Shown here: piece by piece, positions 25,010 to 34,038 of the stretch
How positions within the stretch are numbered: position 1 is the stretch's first letter
Layout: every line of letters starts with the position of its first letter
Assembly (NCBI RefSeq): GCF_001700505.1
Contig: NZ_MAPV01000139.1
Coordinates: forward strand, 1 to 58,672
Direction: 5' to 3'
DNA: 58,672 bases
Source of the DNA: Streptomyces mutomycini
Lineage (GTDB): Bacteria; Actinomycetota; Actinomycetes; Streptomycetales; Streptomycetaceae
The notes under the pieces: generated by a model
The model's database searches: none
What the model was told of the DNA's origin: nothing
The model's input: only the letters and a program-made list of their open reading frames with translations
Program-made: the position numbers and the translations under genes

Positions 25010-26020
25010 TCACGGGTGCACGGTCCGCAGCCATTTCGTCAGGATTGCGTTGACCTCGGCGGGACGCTCCTGCTGGATCCAGTGTCCGCACCCGTCCAGG
25101 ATGTGCGAGGACACCAGGCCCGGAAGCGTCGTGGGGTAGTCGGCGATGGCGTCGGCCATCCAGGTGGTGGACGAGTCGAGGGCGCCTCCGACGAAGAGGG
25201 CGGGGCAGGTGAGGCGGGCCCTGTCCCAAGCGGCCAGGTCCTCCCAGTCCCGGTCGAGGTTCCGGTAGCGGTTGAGGGCGCCGGTCAGACCGGTCCTCTC
25301 GAACTCGGCGCTGCAGAGGTCCAGTTCGGCCTCCGTGAGCCAGGACGGCAGGGCGCCGCCGGTGAAGCGCTCGCGCATGGACCCGCCGGCGGGGACGAAG
25401 AAGGGGCTGTCCGTGCCCGGCGGCGGCATCGTGTCGCCGGAGAGCGAGGTGTAGAACCCTGCCAGCCATCCGCGTACGTCCGGTCCGATCTCCGCCTCGG
25501 CGCGGCCGGCCTGCTGGAAGTAGCTGACGTAGAACTCCTCGCTCCCGCCGACTCGTGCGAAACCGTCGGTAGGACGGACAGCCGCGTTCCAGGGAGCGTA
25601 GGGAACACTGAGCAGGGCGACGGCTGTGAACATGTCGGGCCGCAGCAGCGCGCTGTCGGCGGCGATGGCCGAGCCCACGTCGTGGCCGATGACGGTCGCG
25701 GTCTCCTCCCCCAGGGCGTGCACGACACCGACGTTGTCGCCGACGAGGGCCGTCATCCGGTAGGCGTCCGCCGAGCTTGGGGCCGAGGAACGCCCGTAGC
25801 CGCGCACGTCGACGGCGACCGCGCGGAAGCCCGCCGCGGCGACGGCGGACAGCTGGTGCCGCCAGGAGTACGACGTCTCGGGGAAGCCGTGGATCATGAG
25901 GACGAGGGGGCCGGTCCCCTGTTCCAGGAGATGGATCCGGCCGCCGGGGACGTCCACCAGCCGGTGGACCGCCCCGGGGACTGTTGCGGAGGGCCGGGCG
26001 GCGGGGGCGGGCTGCGTCAT
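25010..26020 (-). CDS. Alpha/beta hydrolase, epoxide-hydrolase-like
   Basis: 336 residues of the epoxide-hydrolase/haloalkane-dehalogenase branch. The oxyanion motif is LMIHGFPETSYSWRHQ. The nucleophile elbow VIGHDVGSAIAAD has Asp as nucleophile rather than Ser, as in epoxide hydrolases. The cap domain is in the middle, and the C-terminal His is in ILDGCGHWIQQERP. AGGAGACAC precedes the ATG. The Asp nucleophile separates it from esterases; the substrate is unknown. Confidence 0.88.
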   Translation of the reverse strand: MTQPAPAARPSATVPGAVHRLVDVPGGRIHLLEQGTGPLVLMIHGFPETSYSWRHQLSAVAAAGFRAVAVDVRGYGRSSAPSSADAYRMTALVGDNVGVVHALGEETATVIGHDVGSAIAADSALLRPDMFTAVALLSVPYAPWNAAVRPTDGFARVGGSEEFYVSYFQQAGRAEAEIGPDVRGWLAGFYTSLSGDTMPPPGTDSPFFVPAGGSMRERFTGGALPSWLTEAELDLCSAEFERTGLTGALNRYRNLDRDWEDLAAWDRARLTCPALFVGGALDSSTTWMADAIADYPTTLPGLVSSHILDGCGHWIQQERPAEVNAILTKWLRTVHP

Positions 26021-26248
26021 GTGTCTCCTCGGACTCCTGTGGCCGGTCCGCGCGACCGGTCCGCGCGACCAATCATTCGGCGGCGCGGCATCAACGGCCA
26101 AGCGAACTTGCCGTTACGGCAACCCGCGGGGCCGGCCGGCCCAAGCAGCCGCAGAAGGAAGCGCCCCGCCGCCTCGTCCTGGTCCGGGCGATCGCCTCGC
26201 ACCTGCCGCACTGGTACGCGCCTCCCGCCCGGACGCCGTCCAGCCGCG

Positions 26249-26288
26249 CCTTGCCGGGAGGCGCCCGGCCGGGCGCCTCCCGGCAAGG
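26249..26288 (-). terminator. 40-bp perfect palindrome, terminator of the SnoaL-like gene
   Basis: CCTTGCCGGGAGGCGCCCGG and its exact complement form a 20-bp stem with no unpaired loop bases. It starts 12 bases beyond the stop at 26300. Extruded or transcribed, it would be very stable and could serve both strands. Confidence 0.8.
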
Positions 26289-26299
26289 GCACCGTCGTC

Positions 26300-26737
26300 T
26301 CAGTGCGCCGAGCCGTCCGGCACGAGGCCGTCCGCGGCCAGCCCCTGCAGGACGGCCTCACCCAGCGCCTGGACCGCGGACATCGGGCGGACCATCACGG
26401 TGAACTCCTTGATCCGGCCGTCCTGGCCGAACTGGAGCAGGTCGATCCCGTGGATCGCCTTGCCGTTCACCGTGGCCCTGAACAGGAGAATTTCCGAGGC
26501 TTCCTGGTCTTCCTCCGCGCTGGTGGACGCCTCGCCCTCGAAGTGTCCGACGTATCGGAAGTCCTCGAACGTGCGCATGAGGACGCCGAAGAGGGCGAGC
26601 ACCGCCGGCCTGCCCTCGAAGGGCGTGAACTTCACCGGGCTGAAGAGGCGGACGTCCTCGGTGAACAGTTCCTCCAGTGCCGCCTGATCCCCCTTCTCGA
26701 CGGCGGACCTGAAGCGCTGCGTGGTTCCGGTGGTCAT
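26300..26737 (-). CDS. SnoaL-like / NTF2-fold protein
   Basis: 145 residues with the NTF2-like cone fold. The N-terminal helix is TTQRFRSAVEKGDQAALEELFTEDVRLFSPVKFTPFEGR, followed by PAVLALFGVLMRTFEDFRYVG and a strand set LLFRATVNGKAIHGIDLLQFGQDGRIKEFTVMVRP. The ATG at 26735-26737 is chosen because GGGAG lies eight bases upstream; two further in-frame starts lie just upstream. Function may be that of a small polyketide-cyclase-like enzyme or a ligand-binding protein. There is no biosynthetic neighbour. Confidence 0.85.
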   Translation of the reverse strand: MTTGTTQRFRSAVEKGDQAALEELFTEDVRLFSPVKFTPFEGRPAVLALFGVLMRTFEDFRYVGHFEGEASTSAEEDQEASEILLFRATVNGKAIHGIDLLQFGQDGRIKEFTVMVRPMSAVQALGEAVLQGLAADGLVPDGSAH

Positions 26738-26826
26738 GGTCATCACTCCCGGGCTACTGACGGTCGATGGGGTGACCGTTCACTGCGGTGAGTGTGGCGC
26801 AGGGCGGCCGGGCCGGTGAAGGCGGG

Positions 26827-27549
26827 TCAGCCGGGCCGGTCACCGTAGCGGACGGTGACCTTCTCGAATCCGAGCGAGCCGAGCAGACCCTGGAGCATGG
26901 AGGTGGTGTTCTTCTCCGCCCGCTTCGTGAGGCCGCTCTCCTTCGCGGCCTCCCCGATGTGCTGCGCCGCCAGCTTGTTGACCGCCTGCTCGCTGCCGGG
27001 GTTGTCGGAGAAGAAGTCGCCGAGCCGGTCGAGGAGACCGCGCTGCTTGGACACGGGGTAGGAGCGGTCCGGGTCGAGGGCAGGCTTGCCCAGTACGGCG
27101 TGGGGCAGCACGATTTCGGCCGTGGTGCGGTCCTCGTTGACGGTCACTCCCCCGGCGCCGACCTTACCGAGGTCGACGGAGGCTCCGACGGTGCCGGCGC
27201 CGACGTACAGGGTCCGGGTGCCCCGGATGGCGTCGGGCAGGTATTCGGCGTCCTTCTCCAGGTCGACGACCACCTGGAAATTACCGGCGGCGGCCTCGTA
27301 CTCGCTCATGTCCTGGATGGACTTGAGCACTGCGGGGCCCGAGCGGTCCGTGGTCTTTTCGCCGAAGAGGTCACCGAACCCCGGCAGCAGGCTGAGCCTG
27401 CTGCCCAGGAACAGCAGGACCAGCGCCACCGCGCAGACCCCGGCGAATGGCAGGCATCCTCGCGTGCGGGAGCGGCGGGGCTGTGTGCTGCCGTGGCCGG
27501 GGTCACCGGCGCTGTCTGTCCTTACGTCAGTGGACGTCATTCCTTCCAT
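26827..27549 (-). CDS. DUF4230 membrane-anchored protein
   Basis: About 240 residues. A charged N-terminus is followed by one membrane segment (LPFAGVCAVALVLLFLGSRL). The DUF4230 domain follows, with VLKSIQDMSEYEAAAGNFQVVVDLEKD and TLYVGAGTVGASVDLGKV, then PHAVLGKPALDPDRSYPVSKQRG. The C-terminal helix pair reads AAQHIGEAAKESGLTKRAEKNTTSMLQGLLGSLGFEKVTV. The start may be 27549 or 27540. Function is unknown in the family; the domain faces outward by topology rule. Confidence 0.83.
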   Translation of the reverse strand: MEGMTSTDVRTDSAGDPGHGSTQPRRSRTRGCLPFAGVCAVALVLLFLGSRLSLLPGFGDLFGEKTTDRSGPAVLKSIQDMSEYEAAAGNFQVVVDLEKDAEYLPDAIRGTRTLYVGAGTVGASVDLGKVGAGGVTVNEDRTTAEIVLPHAVLGKPALDPDRSYPVSKQRGLLDRLGDFFSDNPGSEQAVNKLAAQHIGEAAKESGLTKRAEKNTTSMLQGLLGSLGFEKVTVRYGDRPG

Positions 27550-27649
27550 GTGACCCGGCCCGGCGTTTTCAGTCCGCCCAACGGCCGGTTACGGCAAATC
27601 CGTTACACGAACCGGCTTCTGGCTGGGGTCGGGTGCCGGTGGGTGGGGG

Positions 27650-28165
27650 TCAGGCGCCGGTCGTGCCGTCCAGCCTTTCTCTCAGCAGGTCGGCGTGGCC
27701 GATGTGCCGGGCGTATTCGGCGATCATGTGGACATGCACCGTGCGCAGCGAGTAGACCGAGCCGCGCCGGATGAAGGTCGAATCGAGCGAGGCGCCCGCC
27801 ACCGCGTCGTCGGCAAGGCGGATCTCCTCGACGAGACGGGCGTAGTCGTCGGGCGCGTGGTCGGGCGAGCAGTCCTCGAAGTCCGCGTCCTTGCCCTTCT
27901 CCGGGTCGTACATCGGGGGCAGGGACAGGCCCTCGAAACCCTCGCGGAACCATATGCGTTCCACCTTGGCCATGTGCCGGACGAGGCCCAGCAGGGTGAG
28001 GTTGGACGGGGCGACTGTCTGCTCGGCAAGTTGTTGGCCCGTCAGACCCGCGCATTTCTGCAGAAGTGTGCTGCGGTAGAACGTCAGGAAACCGGTCAGT
28101 GTCTCGCGCTCGCCGCCGATGAGCGATCCGGTGGGACGGGTGACTTCGGGAGCTGTCCATGTCAT
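27650..28165 (-). CDS. DinB family protein (DUF664)
   Basis: 171 residues. ETLTGFLTFYRSTLLQKCAGLTGQQL is the first helix. SNLTLLGLVRHMAKVERIWFREGFEG carries the first metal His. SLRTVHVHMIAEYARHIGHADLLRERLDG carries the third His block and the usual DinB ending. It is a likely divalent-metal, mycothiol-linked enzyme and the second DinB gene within 4 kb. It lies downstream of the palindromic terminator of the GH48 gene. Confidence 0.88.
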   Translation of the reverse strand: MTWTAPEVTRPTGSLIGGERETLTGFLTFYRSTLLQKCAGLTGQQLAEQTVAPSNLTLLGLVRHMAKVERIWFREGFEGLSLPPMYDPEKGKDADFEDCSPDHAPDDYARLVEEIRLADDAVAGASLDSTFIRRGSVYSLRTVHVHMIAEYARHIGHADLLRERLDGTTGA

Positions 28166-28219
28166 CGCATGATCATGCCTCCCGCCGGCCGGTGGGCGCG
28201 GGCCTGGTTGGAGGACGGA

Positions 28220-28251
28220 AGCCCTGCCGCCGGCCGGCCGGCGGCAGGGCT
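28220..28251 (-). terminator. 32-bp perfect palindrome, terminator of the GH48 gene
   Basis: AGCCCTGCCGCCGGCC followed by its exact complement, 18 bases past the GH48 stop at 28269. The stem is 16 bp with no loop bases, and there is no T run. Confidence 0.85.
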
Positions 28252-28268
28252 CCGGGTGCTGCGGTCAC

Positions 28269-31220
28269 TCACTCCAGCAGATCGGCATACGCCCCCAGGG
28301 CCAGAGCGACGTCGGTCTGTGCCCAGAACCGGTGGTAGGTGAAGACCGGGGCGGCCCCTCCGTCCAGATACGCCTGAACCTTGGGCCAGTTCGGGTCGTC
28401 CTCGTAGAACGAGCGGATGGAGAGGAACGTCGAGTCGTTGTCGACGGTGTCGCCGTTGGGCATCGCACCCGTCCAGCCGTTCGGGACGTACACCGGGTCG
28501 TCGAACCTGTTGTAGTCGGCGCGGGTCTCGGGAACCGCGACCCCCGCGTCGTCCTGGTGGTGGCTCCACATGCCGTCGAGCAGTCCCTCGGCCGTGGCCT
28601 TCGCCTCGGCGTCACCGGACTTGGCGGCGTAGTAGGTCAGCGTCCTGGCATAGGCACCGGCGACACCGACGTCGTTGGTGTAGTCGGCGACCGTGACGTG
28701 GAGTCCGGAGTTCGCCCCGGGGTTCGACGCATTCCATGTGTCGGGCGCACCGGACCACTTGAGGGTCGACGGCATGAGATAGGTGCCGTCCGGGTTGATG
28801 GTCGTCTCGGACAGGGCCCAGTCGACCCACTTGTCGAGCACGGCCTTGGCCTGGGCGTCACCCGACTCGTGGTAGTACTCGGCGACGCGCTCCATGGACC
28901 ACGCCTGGAAGCCGAACCACTGGTTCGACGGCGGGTCGTGGTAGACGGGCTTCTCGTCGTAGTACATGCCGTGGAACGTCGGTGTACCGGCCGGAGGCTG
29001 GGCGTAGCTGCCCTTCCAGCTGTTGGTCGCACCGCCCGCGATGGCACCCTCGTCGGACTGGAGCCACTGATAGAACTCCATCTGCCGGTCGAGGCTCTTG
29101 GCCCAGTCCTGCTGTCCCGTGGCCGACTTGGGCTTGAGGCCCGCCACGGAACTCAGGGCGTAGGCCGCCATCGGGTTCTGGTAGCCGCCGTGGGCGTGGC
29201 TGGATCCGATGCGCCAGGACCAGCCCGCCGAGGTGTCGGTGGCGCCGCCCCAGGCGTAGTACCAGGACATCAGGTAGTGCGCGCTGTCCTTGCCGCTGCC
29301 GGCGGGGCAGGTGGTCGGTCCCACACAGTTGCCGACCTTCTTGAAGTACTTGTCGAACATGGAGTAGCGGAGATAGTCGCCCATCTTCGCGGCCTTGCCG
29401 ACGGTCGCCGAGACCTCGCCCGACTTGCCCTGCTCCTTGGCCCAGACATCGGCCCAGTAGGCCGCCTGTACGGCACGGGCGTCGGCGTCGGGGGCGTTGG
29501 TGAACTTCCACTGCTTCGCGTAGGAGGCGTCCCCGGTGAACAGGTCCAGGTAGCCGTTGTCCCCGCCGTAGGTGAAGTTGTCGCAGGTCGGGTGGGTGAC
29601 GGTCTCCCAGACCGACTCCTGCGAACCGCGCTGGAAGGTGTTGATGTAGGAGGGCCCGGTCTCGGTGGGGCCGGCCGAGCACTTACCGGGCGTATTGCCG
29701 TATCCGTAGACGTTGTCGACGTCCTGGATCCAGTGCATCCCGTAGATGTCGTCGGTACCGTACGCGCTCTTCAGTTCGGCGGCGATCGGGTCCTGCCCGG
29801 AAGCTGCCGATCCGTCGAGGACGGCCGGGTACTCGTTCGGGGTGTCGTGCTCGGGGGCGTAGGTCGCGGGCTTCGACGCATTGTAGAAGGAGTTCGTGGA
29901 CTGGTCGGCGTGCGTGGGGATCATGTAGGTCTCCATGGTTTCCCACGCACCGTTGAACTTCGTCCAGTCCCCGGTGATCTTCCCGTACATCGCCTGCAGC
30001 CAGATCAGGTAGCTGTACGCCTCCGACGTCGTCTCGTGTCCCTGGTCGGGTGCCTCGACGATCAGGGTCTCGACGGAGTGGTAGGGGATGCCCTCCGAGG
30101 AGAAGTAGCCGTTCGCGGGGTCGGTTATCTTCCCGTACAGGTCGAGGAAGCGGGCGTCGTACTCCTTCGCCCCGGCGAGCTGGGTGACCGTGACCTCGGA
30201 CTTGCTGTGGCCGGGGGCCGTGACGGTGAAGGTCGCGGCGCCCGTGCCGGATCCGTCGGCCGAGACGGTGACCTTCTGGGGTGTCGACCAGTTCGAGGGA
30301 GTGAAGGTGAGGCTCGCTCCCCCGGTGACGCTCAGCCCGGAGTTGCCCGCGCTCCGCGCCACCGTGACGGTGACCGACGAGGCGGGCGCGGTGGACAGCG
30401 AGACGTCGAAAGTGCCCGACTTGCCCTGCTGCACTCCCAGTTGGGCGGGTGTGGCGACGACTGCCGGACCCGCGACGACGGTGATGCCCGCCGGGGTCGA
30501 CTCCGCCGACGCGCCGAGGCTGTCGTATGCCCTGGCATACACGGAGTGGCCGCCGGCGGACAGCCCTTGGGCCTCGTAGGTGTACGGGGACGTGGTGTCC
30601 GTGCCGAGCAGCTTCGTGTCGTCGTAGAACTCGACCTTGCTGATCCCCGCCCCGTCGGCGGCCGCTGCGGTGGCTGCCAGGGGCACAGGGTCTCCGGCGG
30701 AGAAGACGGCGCCCGCCGCCGGACTGGTGAGGACGGTGATCGGCGGCTGATGGGCACCCACGCATGCCGTGCCGTTGACGGCGAAGGCGGCCGGTGCGGT
30801 GTTGGTGCCGCTGTAGGTGAACTGCGCGCCCGTCGTGACAGCTGCCCCGGCGGCGATGGAGCCGTTCCACGCGGCGTTCTTGACGGTGATGTTCCTGCCC
30901 GACTGTGACCAGGTCCCGTTCCAGCCGTTGGCCAGCTGCTGGCTGCCGGTGTAGGCGTAGGTGAGGGTCCAGCCGTCGATCGCGGCGGAGCTCCTGTTGG
31001 TGACGGTCAGTTCCGCGCTGAAGCCCGAGCCCCAGTCATTGGTCCTGTAGTCGACGCTGCATTGGACGGCGGCCGCCTGGGCCGGCGTGCCGGCTGCGGC
31101 GGTCATTCCCAGAGGGAGGGCCAGTGCGGCCACGAGGGCCGTCCACAGCAGCCTTCTTCCGGCTCCGGTTCTGCCGGGCCTCCCCGGTAACCATGTTCTT
31201 CGTGCGCGTCCCGATGGCAT
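28269..31220 (-). CDS. GH48 reducing-end cellobiohydrolase with CBM2
   Basis: A 983-residue secreted processive exocellulase that releases cellobiose from reducing chain ends. It has a signal peptide (1-about 50), a CBM2 cellulose-binding module (52-153, with Cys54 and Cys153), an Ig-like module (about 160-250), and a second beta-sandwich module (about 255-348, serine/threonine-rich, [18 protein letters not shown]). The GH48 catalytic domain runs from about 352 to the end, with the [15 protein letters not shown] motif holding the general acid Glu (396 or 400 region). The ATG at 31218-31220 is preceded by GAGGAGGT eight bases away. A CebR-type operator lies 66 bases upstream of the start codon. 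Linkage to GH6 fits a cellulose-induced regulon. Confidence 0.95.
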   Translation of the reverse strand: MPSGRARRTWLPGRPGRTGAGRRLLWTALVAALALPLGMTAAAGTPAQAAAVQCSVDYRTNDWGSGFSAELTVTNRSSAAIDGWTLTYAYTGSQQLANGWNGTWSQSGRNITVKNAAWNGSIAAGAAVTTGAQFTYSGTNTAPAAFAVNGTACVGAHQPPITVLTSPAAGAVFSAGDPVPLAATAAAADGAGISKVEFYDDTKLLGTDTTSPYTYEAQGLSAGGHSVYARAYDSLGASAESTPAGITVVAGPAVVATPAQLGVQQGKSGTFDVSLSTAPASSVTVTVARSAGNSGLSVTGGASLTFTPSNWSTPQKVTVSADGSGTGAATFTVTAPGHSKSEVTVTQLAGAKEYDARFLDLYGKITDPANGYFSSEGIPYHSVETLIVEAPDQGHETTSEAYSYLIWLQAMYGKITGDWTKFNGAWETMETYMIPTHADQSTNSFYNASKPATYAPEHDTPNEYPAVLDGSAASGQDPIAAELKSAYGTDDIYGMHWIQDVDNVYGYGNTPGKCSAGPTETGPSYINTFQRGSQESVWETVTHPTCDNFTYGGDNGYLDLFTGDASYAKQWKFTNAPDADARAVQAAYWADVWAKEQGKSGEVSATVGKAAKMGDYLRYSMFDKYFKKVGNCVGPTTCPAGSGKDSAHYLMSWYYAWGGATDTSAGWSWRIGSSHAHGGYQNPMAAYALSSVAGLKPKSATGQQDWAKSLDRQMEFYQWLQSDEGAIAGGATNSWKGSYAQPPAGTPTFHGMYYDEKPVYHDPPSNQWFGFQAWSMERVAEYYHESGDAQAKAVLDKWVDWALSETTINPDGTYLMPSTLKWSGAPDTWNASNPGANSGLHVTVADYTNDVGVAGAYARTLTYYAAKSGDAEAKATAEGLLDGMWSHHQDDAGVAVPETRADYNRFDDPVYVPNGWTGAMPNGDTVDNDSTFLSIRSFYEDDPNWPKVQAYLDGGAAPVFTYHRFWAQTDVALALGAYADLLE

Positions 31221-31286
31221 GCGCAGTACCTCCTCGCGGCTCGGCGACATGGGGGTGTGCGGGGTTGAGCACAAGCCTTGAACCAG

Positions 31287-31300
31287 TGGGAGCGCTCCCA
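31287..31300. promoter_or_regulatory. CebR operator, perfect palindrome
   Basis: TGGGAGCGCTCCCA, the 14-bp CebR box. CebR is a LacI-family repressor released by cello-oligosaccharides. The box lies between the GH48 start codon (31220) and its expected promoter, so it should repress GH48 when cellobiose is absent. Confidence 0.92.
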
Positions 31301-31421
31301 GCATGAGGAGGAGGAAAAAGGGAGTCAAGACACTTGAAGAGTCGAATTATTTCGACAGCAAGAGATGCGAACTGGTGTGTTGACCGACACCACTTGACGC
31401 TCTACCGTCAAGCCACACCAG

Positions 31422-31435
31422 TGGGAGCGGTTCCA
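31422..31435. promoter_or_regulatory. Second CebR-like operator, imperfect
   Basis: TGGGAGCGGTTCCA matches the 14-bp CebR box at 12 positions. It lies 47 bases before a good ribosome site and ATG at 31483 on the forward strand, and 860 bases before the GH6 start. It would control rightward transcription. Confidence 0.75.
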
Positions 31436-31482
31436 CAGTCGACGTGCCGTAGGGGGCACGCCCGATCTGCAAGGAGTCGCTC

Positions 31483-32280
31483 ATGTGTCACCTCCCGCAC
31501 TTGTCGCACGTGTTCAGGCTGCTCCCCGGAGCAGTGCCCGGCATGGCCGCAGCACGCAGCGGCCCTCGTCGCGGCCGTGGGAATCCGCGGCCGCGACAGC
31601 CCGGACTGGGCATGTTCGAACGGTGCGGGCTCTGCGGGAGCGCTTCCTGGCCTTCGGGGCGGGACGGGACCCCGCACCCGGTGAGTCCGGGCTCGAAAGC
31701 ACACTCCGGACCGATGGATCCGACCGGCTCCACCGGTCCGGTGGATCCCTCCGTGCCCCCGAACGAGGAGTACCGGCTTGGCCTGAACACCAAGAATCCG
31801 CGATCCGCGGACGAGAAGGACCACCATCCCGCTGGAGCAGGGTGCCCGGTTGCGACGCCCTGGCACGGGCTCCCCGGCAGCGGAGCAAGGGACCTGAGCT
31901 CAAGCACGCCGGCGATCCCGACGACCGCTCCGATGCGCACGCCGACGGCATCGGCCACCAAGTCCGCGGGCACGCGGAATCGCCCGCCGGCGTATGACAT
32001 CTCCACGACCGCACCACCTGTGCGAACGGGGTCCGCAAGGGCCTCCCGCTCGCATCGGTCGGGCCGAAGTCCCCCTCGCCGCAGGCGAGATCGGCCGGAA
32101 CGCCTGTACTCACCGGCTTCGCCGGCCGGGTGGCGCAGGATTCGACGACCAGGAACTCCTCGGACGGGCCTCGAGCACCTGTGACCGCTCATGGCCCTGT
32201 CCTTGATCAGCGACTACGACGGTATCCCCACCCCGTACGGAATCGGGCTGCGCGATCACTTGCGCGCCCTCGACAGCTGA
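31483..32280 (+). pseudogene. Decayed secreted-protein gene between the CebR operator and GH6
   Basis: CAAGGAG lies five bases before an ATG at 31483, and the first residues (MCHLPHLSHVFRLLPGAVPGMAAAR) look like a signal peptide. The hydrophobic continuation AAALVAAVG appears only in the +1-shifted frame, so a frameshift falls near 31550-31560. The middle has no consistent frame. A short in-frame tail at 32191-32280 (ISDYDGIPTPYGIGLRDHLRALD, then stop) looks like the conserved C-terminal end of a secreted enzyme. The gene's identity is not recognised. The alternative is that the stretch is only a long leader with chance frames. Confidence 0.45.
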
Positions 32281-32295
32281 GGAAACGGAATTCGC

Positions 32296-34038
32296 ATGAG
32301 CCGCACGAGCCGCACCACCATGCGCCGATCCCGAATGGCGCTCATAGCCGCGGGAGCACTTGTCGCCGCAGCCGCGGGTTCCGCCGCCGCGGCGGCCCCC
32401 TTCGGATCCTCCGCCGCGGCGGCGGCGGGCTGCACAGTCGACTACAAGATCCAGAATCAGTGGAACGGCGGTCTCACCGCCGCGGTGAGCGTCACGAACA
32501 CGGGTGCCGCCGTGTCCGCCTGGCAGCTGGAGTGGTCGTTCACCGGCAGCGAGAAGATCAGCCAGGGCTGGAACGCGGCGGTCTCGCAGAGCGGCGCCGC
32601 CGTCACCGCGAAGAACCTCTCCTACAACGGCGCTCTCGCCACCGGAGCTTCGGCGTCCTTCGGCTTCAACGCGACGGGCAACGGCAACAGTGCTGTCCCC
32701 GCGACCTTCAAGCTGAACGGGGTCACCTGCAACGGTGACACGACGGGCCCGACCGACCCGCCGGACCCGACCGACCCGCCTGCGGGCGACAGGGCCGACA
32801 ACCCGTACCAGGGCGCCGAGGTCTACGTGAACCCGGAGTGGTCGGCCAACGCCGCCGCCGAAGCGGGCGGCAGCCGGATCGCCGACCAGCCGACGGGTGT
32901 GTGGCTCGACCGCATCGCCGCCATCGAGGGTGCCAACGGCGGGATGGGCCTGCGTGACCACCTGGACGAGGCGCTGACCCAGAAGGGCTCCGGCGAACTC
33001 GTCGTCCAGCTCGTCATCTACAACCTGCCCGGGCGCGACTGCGCGGCGCTCGCCTCCAACGGTGAGCTCGGCCCGACCGAGATCGGCCGTTACAAGAGCG
33101 AGTACATAGACCCGATCGCGGCCATCCTGGCGGATGAGAAGTACGCGGGCCTGCGCATCGTCACCACCGTCGAGATCGACTCCCTGCCGAACCTCGTGAC
33201 CAACGCGGGTGGCCGGCCCACAGCCACGCCCGCCTGTGACGTGATGAAGGCCAACGGCAACTACGTCAAGGGCGTCGGCTACGCGCTGAACAAGCTCGGC
33301 GACGCGCCGAACGTCTACAACTACATCGACGCGGGACACCACGGCTGGATCGGCTGGGACGACAACTTCGGCGCCTCCGCCGACATCTTCCACGAGGCGG
33401 CGACCGCCGAGGGCGCGACCGTCAACGACGTGCAGGGTTTCATCACCAACACGGCCAACTACAGCGCGCTGAAGGAGGAGAACTTCGCCATCGACGACGC
33501 CGTGAACGGAACCTCCGTGCGGCAGTCCAAGTGGGTCGACTGGAACCGGTACACGGACGAGCTGTCGTTCGCCCAGGCGTTCCGCAACGAGCTGGTCTCG
33601 GTCGGCTTCAACTCCGGCATCGGCATGCTCATCGACACCTCGCGCAACGGCTGGGGCGGTGCGAACAGGCCGAGCGGCCCGGGTGCCTCCACGAGCGTCG
33701 ACACCTATGTGGACGGCGGGCGTTACGACCGGCGCATCCACCTGGGCAACTGGTGCAACCAGTCCGGAGCCGGCCTGGGCGAGCGGCCGCAGGCGGCTCC
33801 GGAAGCGGGGATCGACGCGTACGTGTGGATGAAGCCCCCGGGGGAGTCGGACGGCTCCAGCAAGGAGATCCCGAACGACGAGGGCAAGGGATTCGACCGG
33901 ATGTGCGACCCCACGTACACCGGTAACGCCCGCAACAACAACAACATGTCCGGGGCGCTGGGCGACGCCCCGGTCTCCGGGAAGTGGTTCTCCGCCCAGT
34001 TCCAGGAGCTCATGAAGAACGCCTACCCGGCGCTCTAG
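32296..34038 (+). CDS. GH6 cellobiohydrolase with CBM2
   Basis: A 580-residue secreted cellulase that attacks non-reducing chain ends, complementary to GH48. It has a signal peptide (1-about 44, with AAAAAGSAAAAAPFG), CBM2 (46-145, Cys46 and Cys145), a linker of TDPP repeats (147-166) and the GH6 domain (about 168-580). The latter has VIYNLPGRDCAALASNGE (second catalytic Asp), VTTVEIDSLPNLVTN (general acid Asp) and the C-terminal VDTYVDGGRYDRRIHLGNWCNQSG and AYVWMKPPGESDG loops. GGAAACGGA precedes the ATG. No CebR box lies within 200 bases upstream; the nearest is 31422-31435. Its stop overlaps the convergent VanZ gene by four bases. Confidence 0.95.
   Translation: MSRTSRTTMRRSRMALIAAGALVAAAAGSAAAAAPFGSSAAAAAGCTVDYKIQNQWNGGLTAAVSVTNTGAAVSAWQLEWSFTGSEKISQGWNAAVSQSGAAVTAKNLSYNGALATGASASFGFNATGNGNSAVPATFKLNGVTCNGDTTGPTDPPDPTDPPAGDRADNPYQGAEVYVNPEWSANAAAEAGGSRIADQPTGVWLDRIAAIEGANGGMGLRDHLDEALTQKGSGELVVQLVIYNLPGRDCAALASNGELGPTEIGRYKSEYIDPIAAILADEKYAGLRIVTTVEIDSLPNLVTNAGGRPTATPACDVMKANGNYVKGVGYALNKLGDAPNVYNYIDAGHHGWIGWDDNFGASADIFHEAATAEGATVNDVQGFITNTANYSALKEENFAIDDAVNGTSVRQSKWVDWNRYTDELSFAQAFRNELVSVGFNSGIGMLIDTSRNGWGGANRPSGPGASTSVDTYVDGGRYDRRIHLGNWCNQSGAGLGERPQAAPEAGIDAYVWMKPPGESDGSSKEIPNDEGKGFDRMCDPTYTGNARNNNNMSGALGDAPVSGKWFSAQFQELMKNAYPAL

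Noticed and set aside
28332..30908. 858-codon forward frame opposite GH48
   Set aside because: Antisense shadow of the GH48 gene; Gly/Val/Arg-rich translation without any family pattern.
31488..32192. Reverse-strand frame in the GH48-GH6 gap (VVEMSYAGGRFRVPADLVAD)
   Set aside because: A short protein-like patch only. No ribosome site, no family, and a DUF397 match I first considered does not hold.
32110..33741. Long reverse frame opposite GH6
   Set aside because: Shadow of the GH6 coding frame; begins inside the catalytic domain and has no domain pattern.
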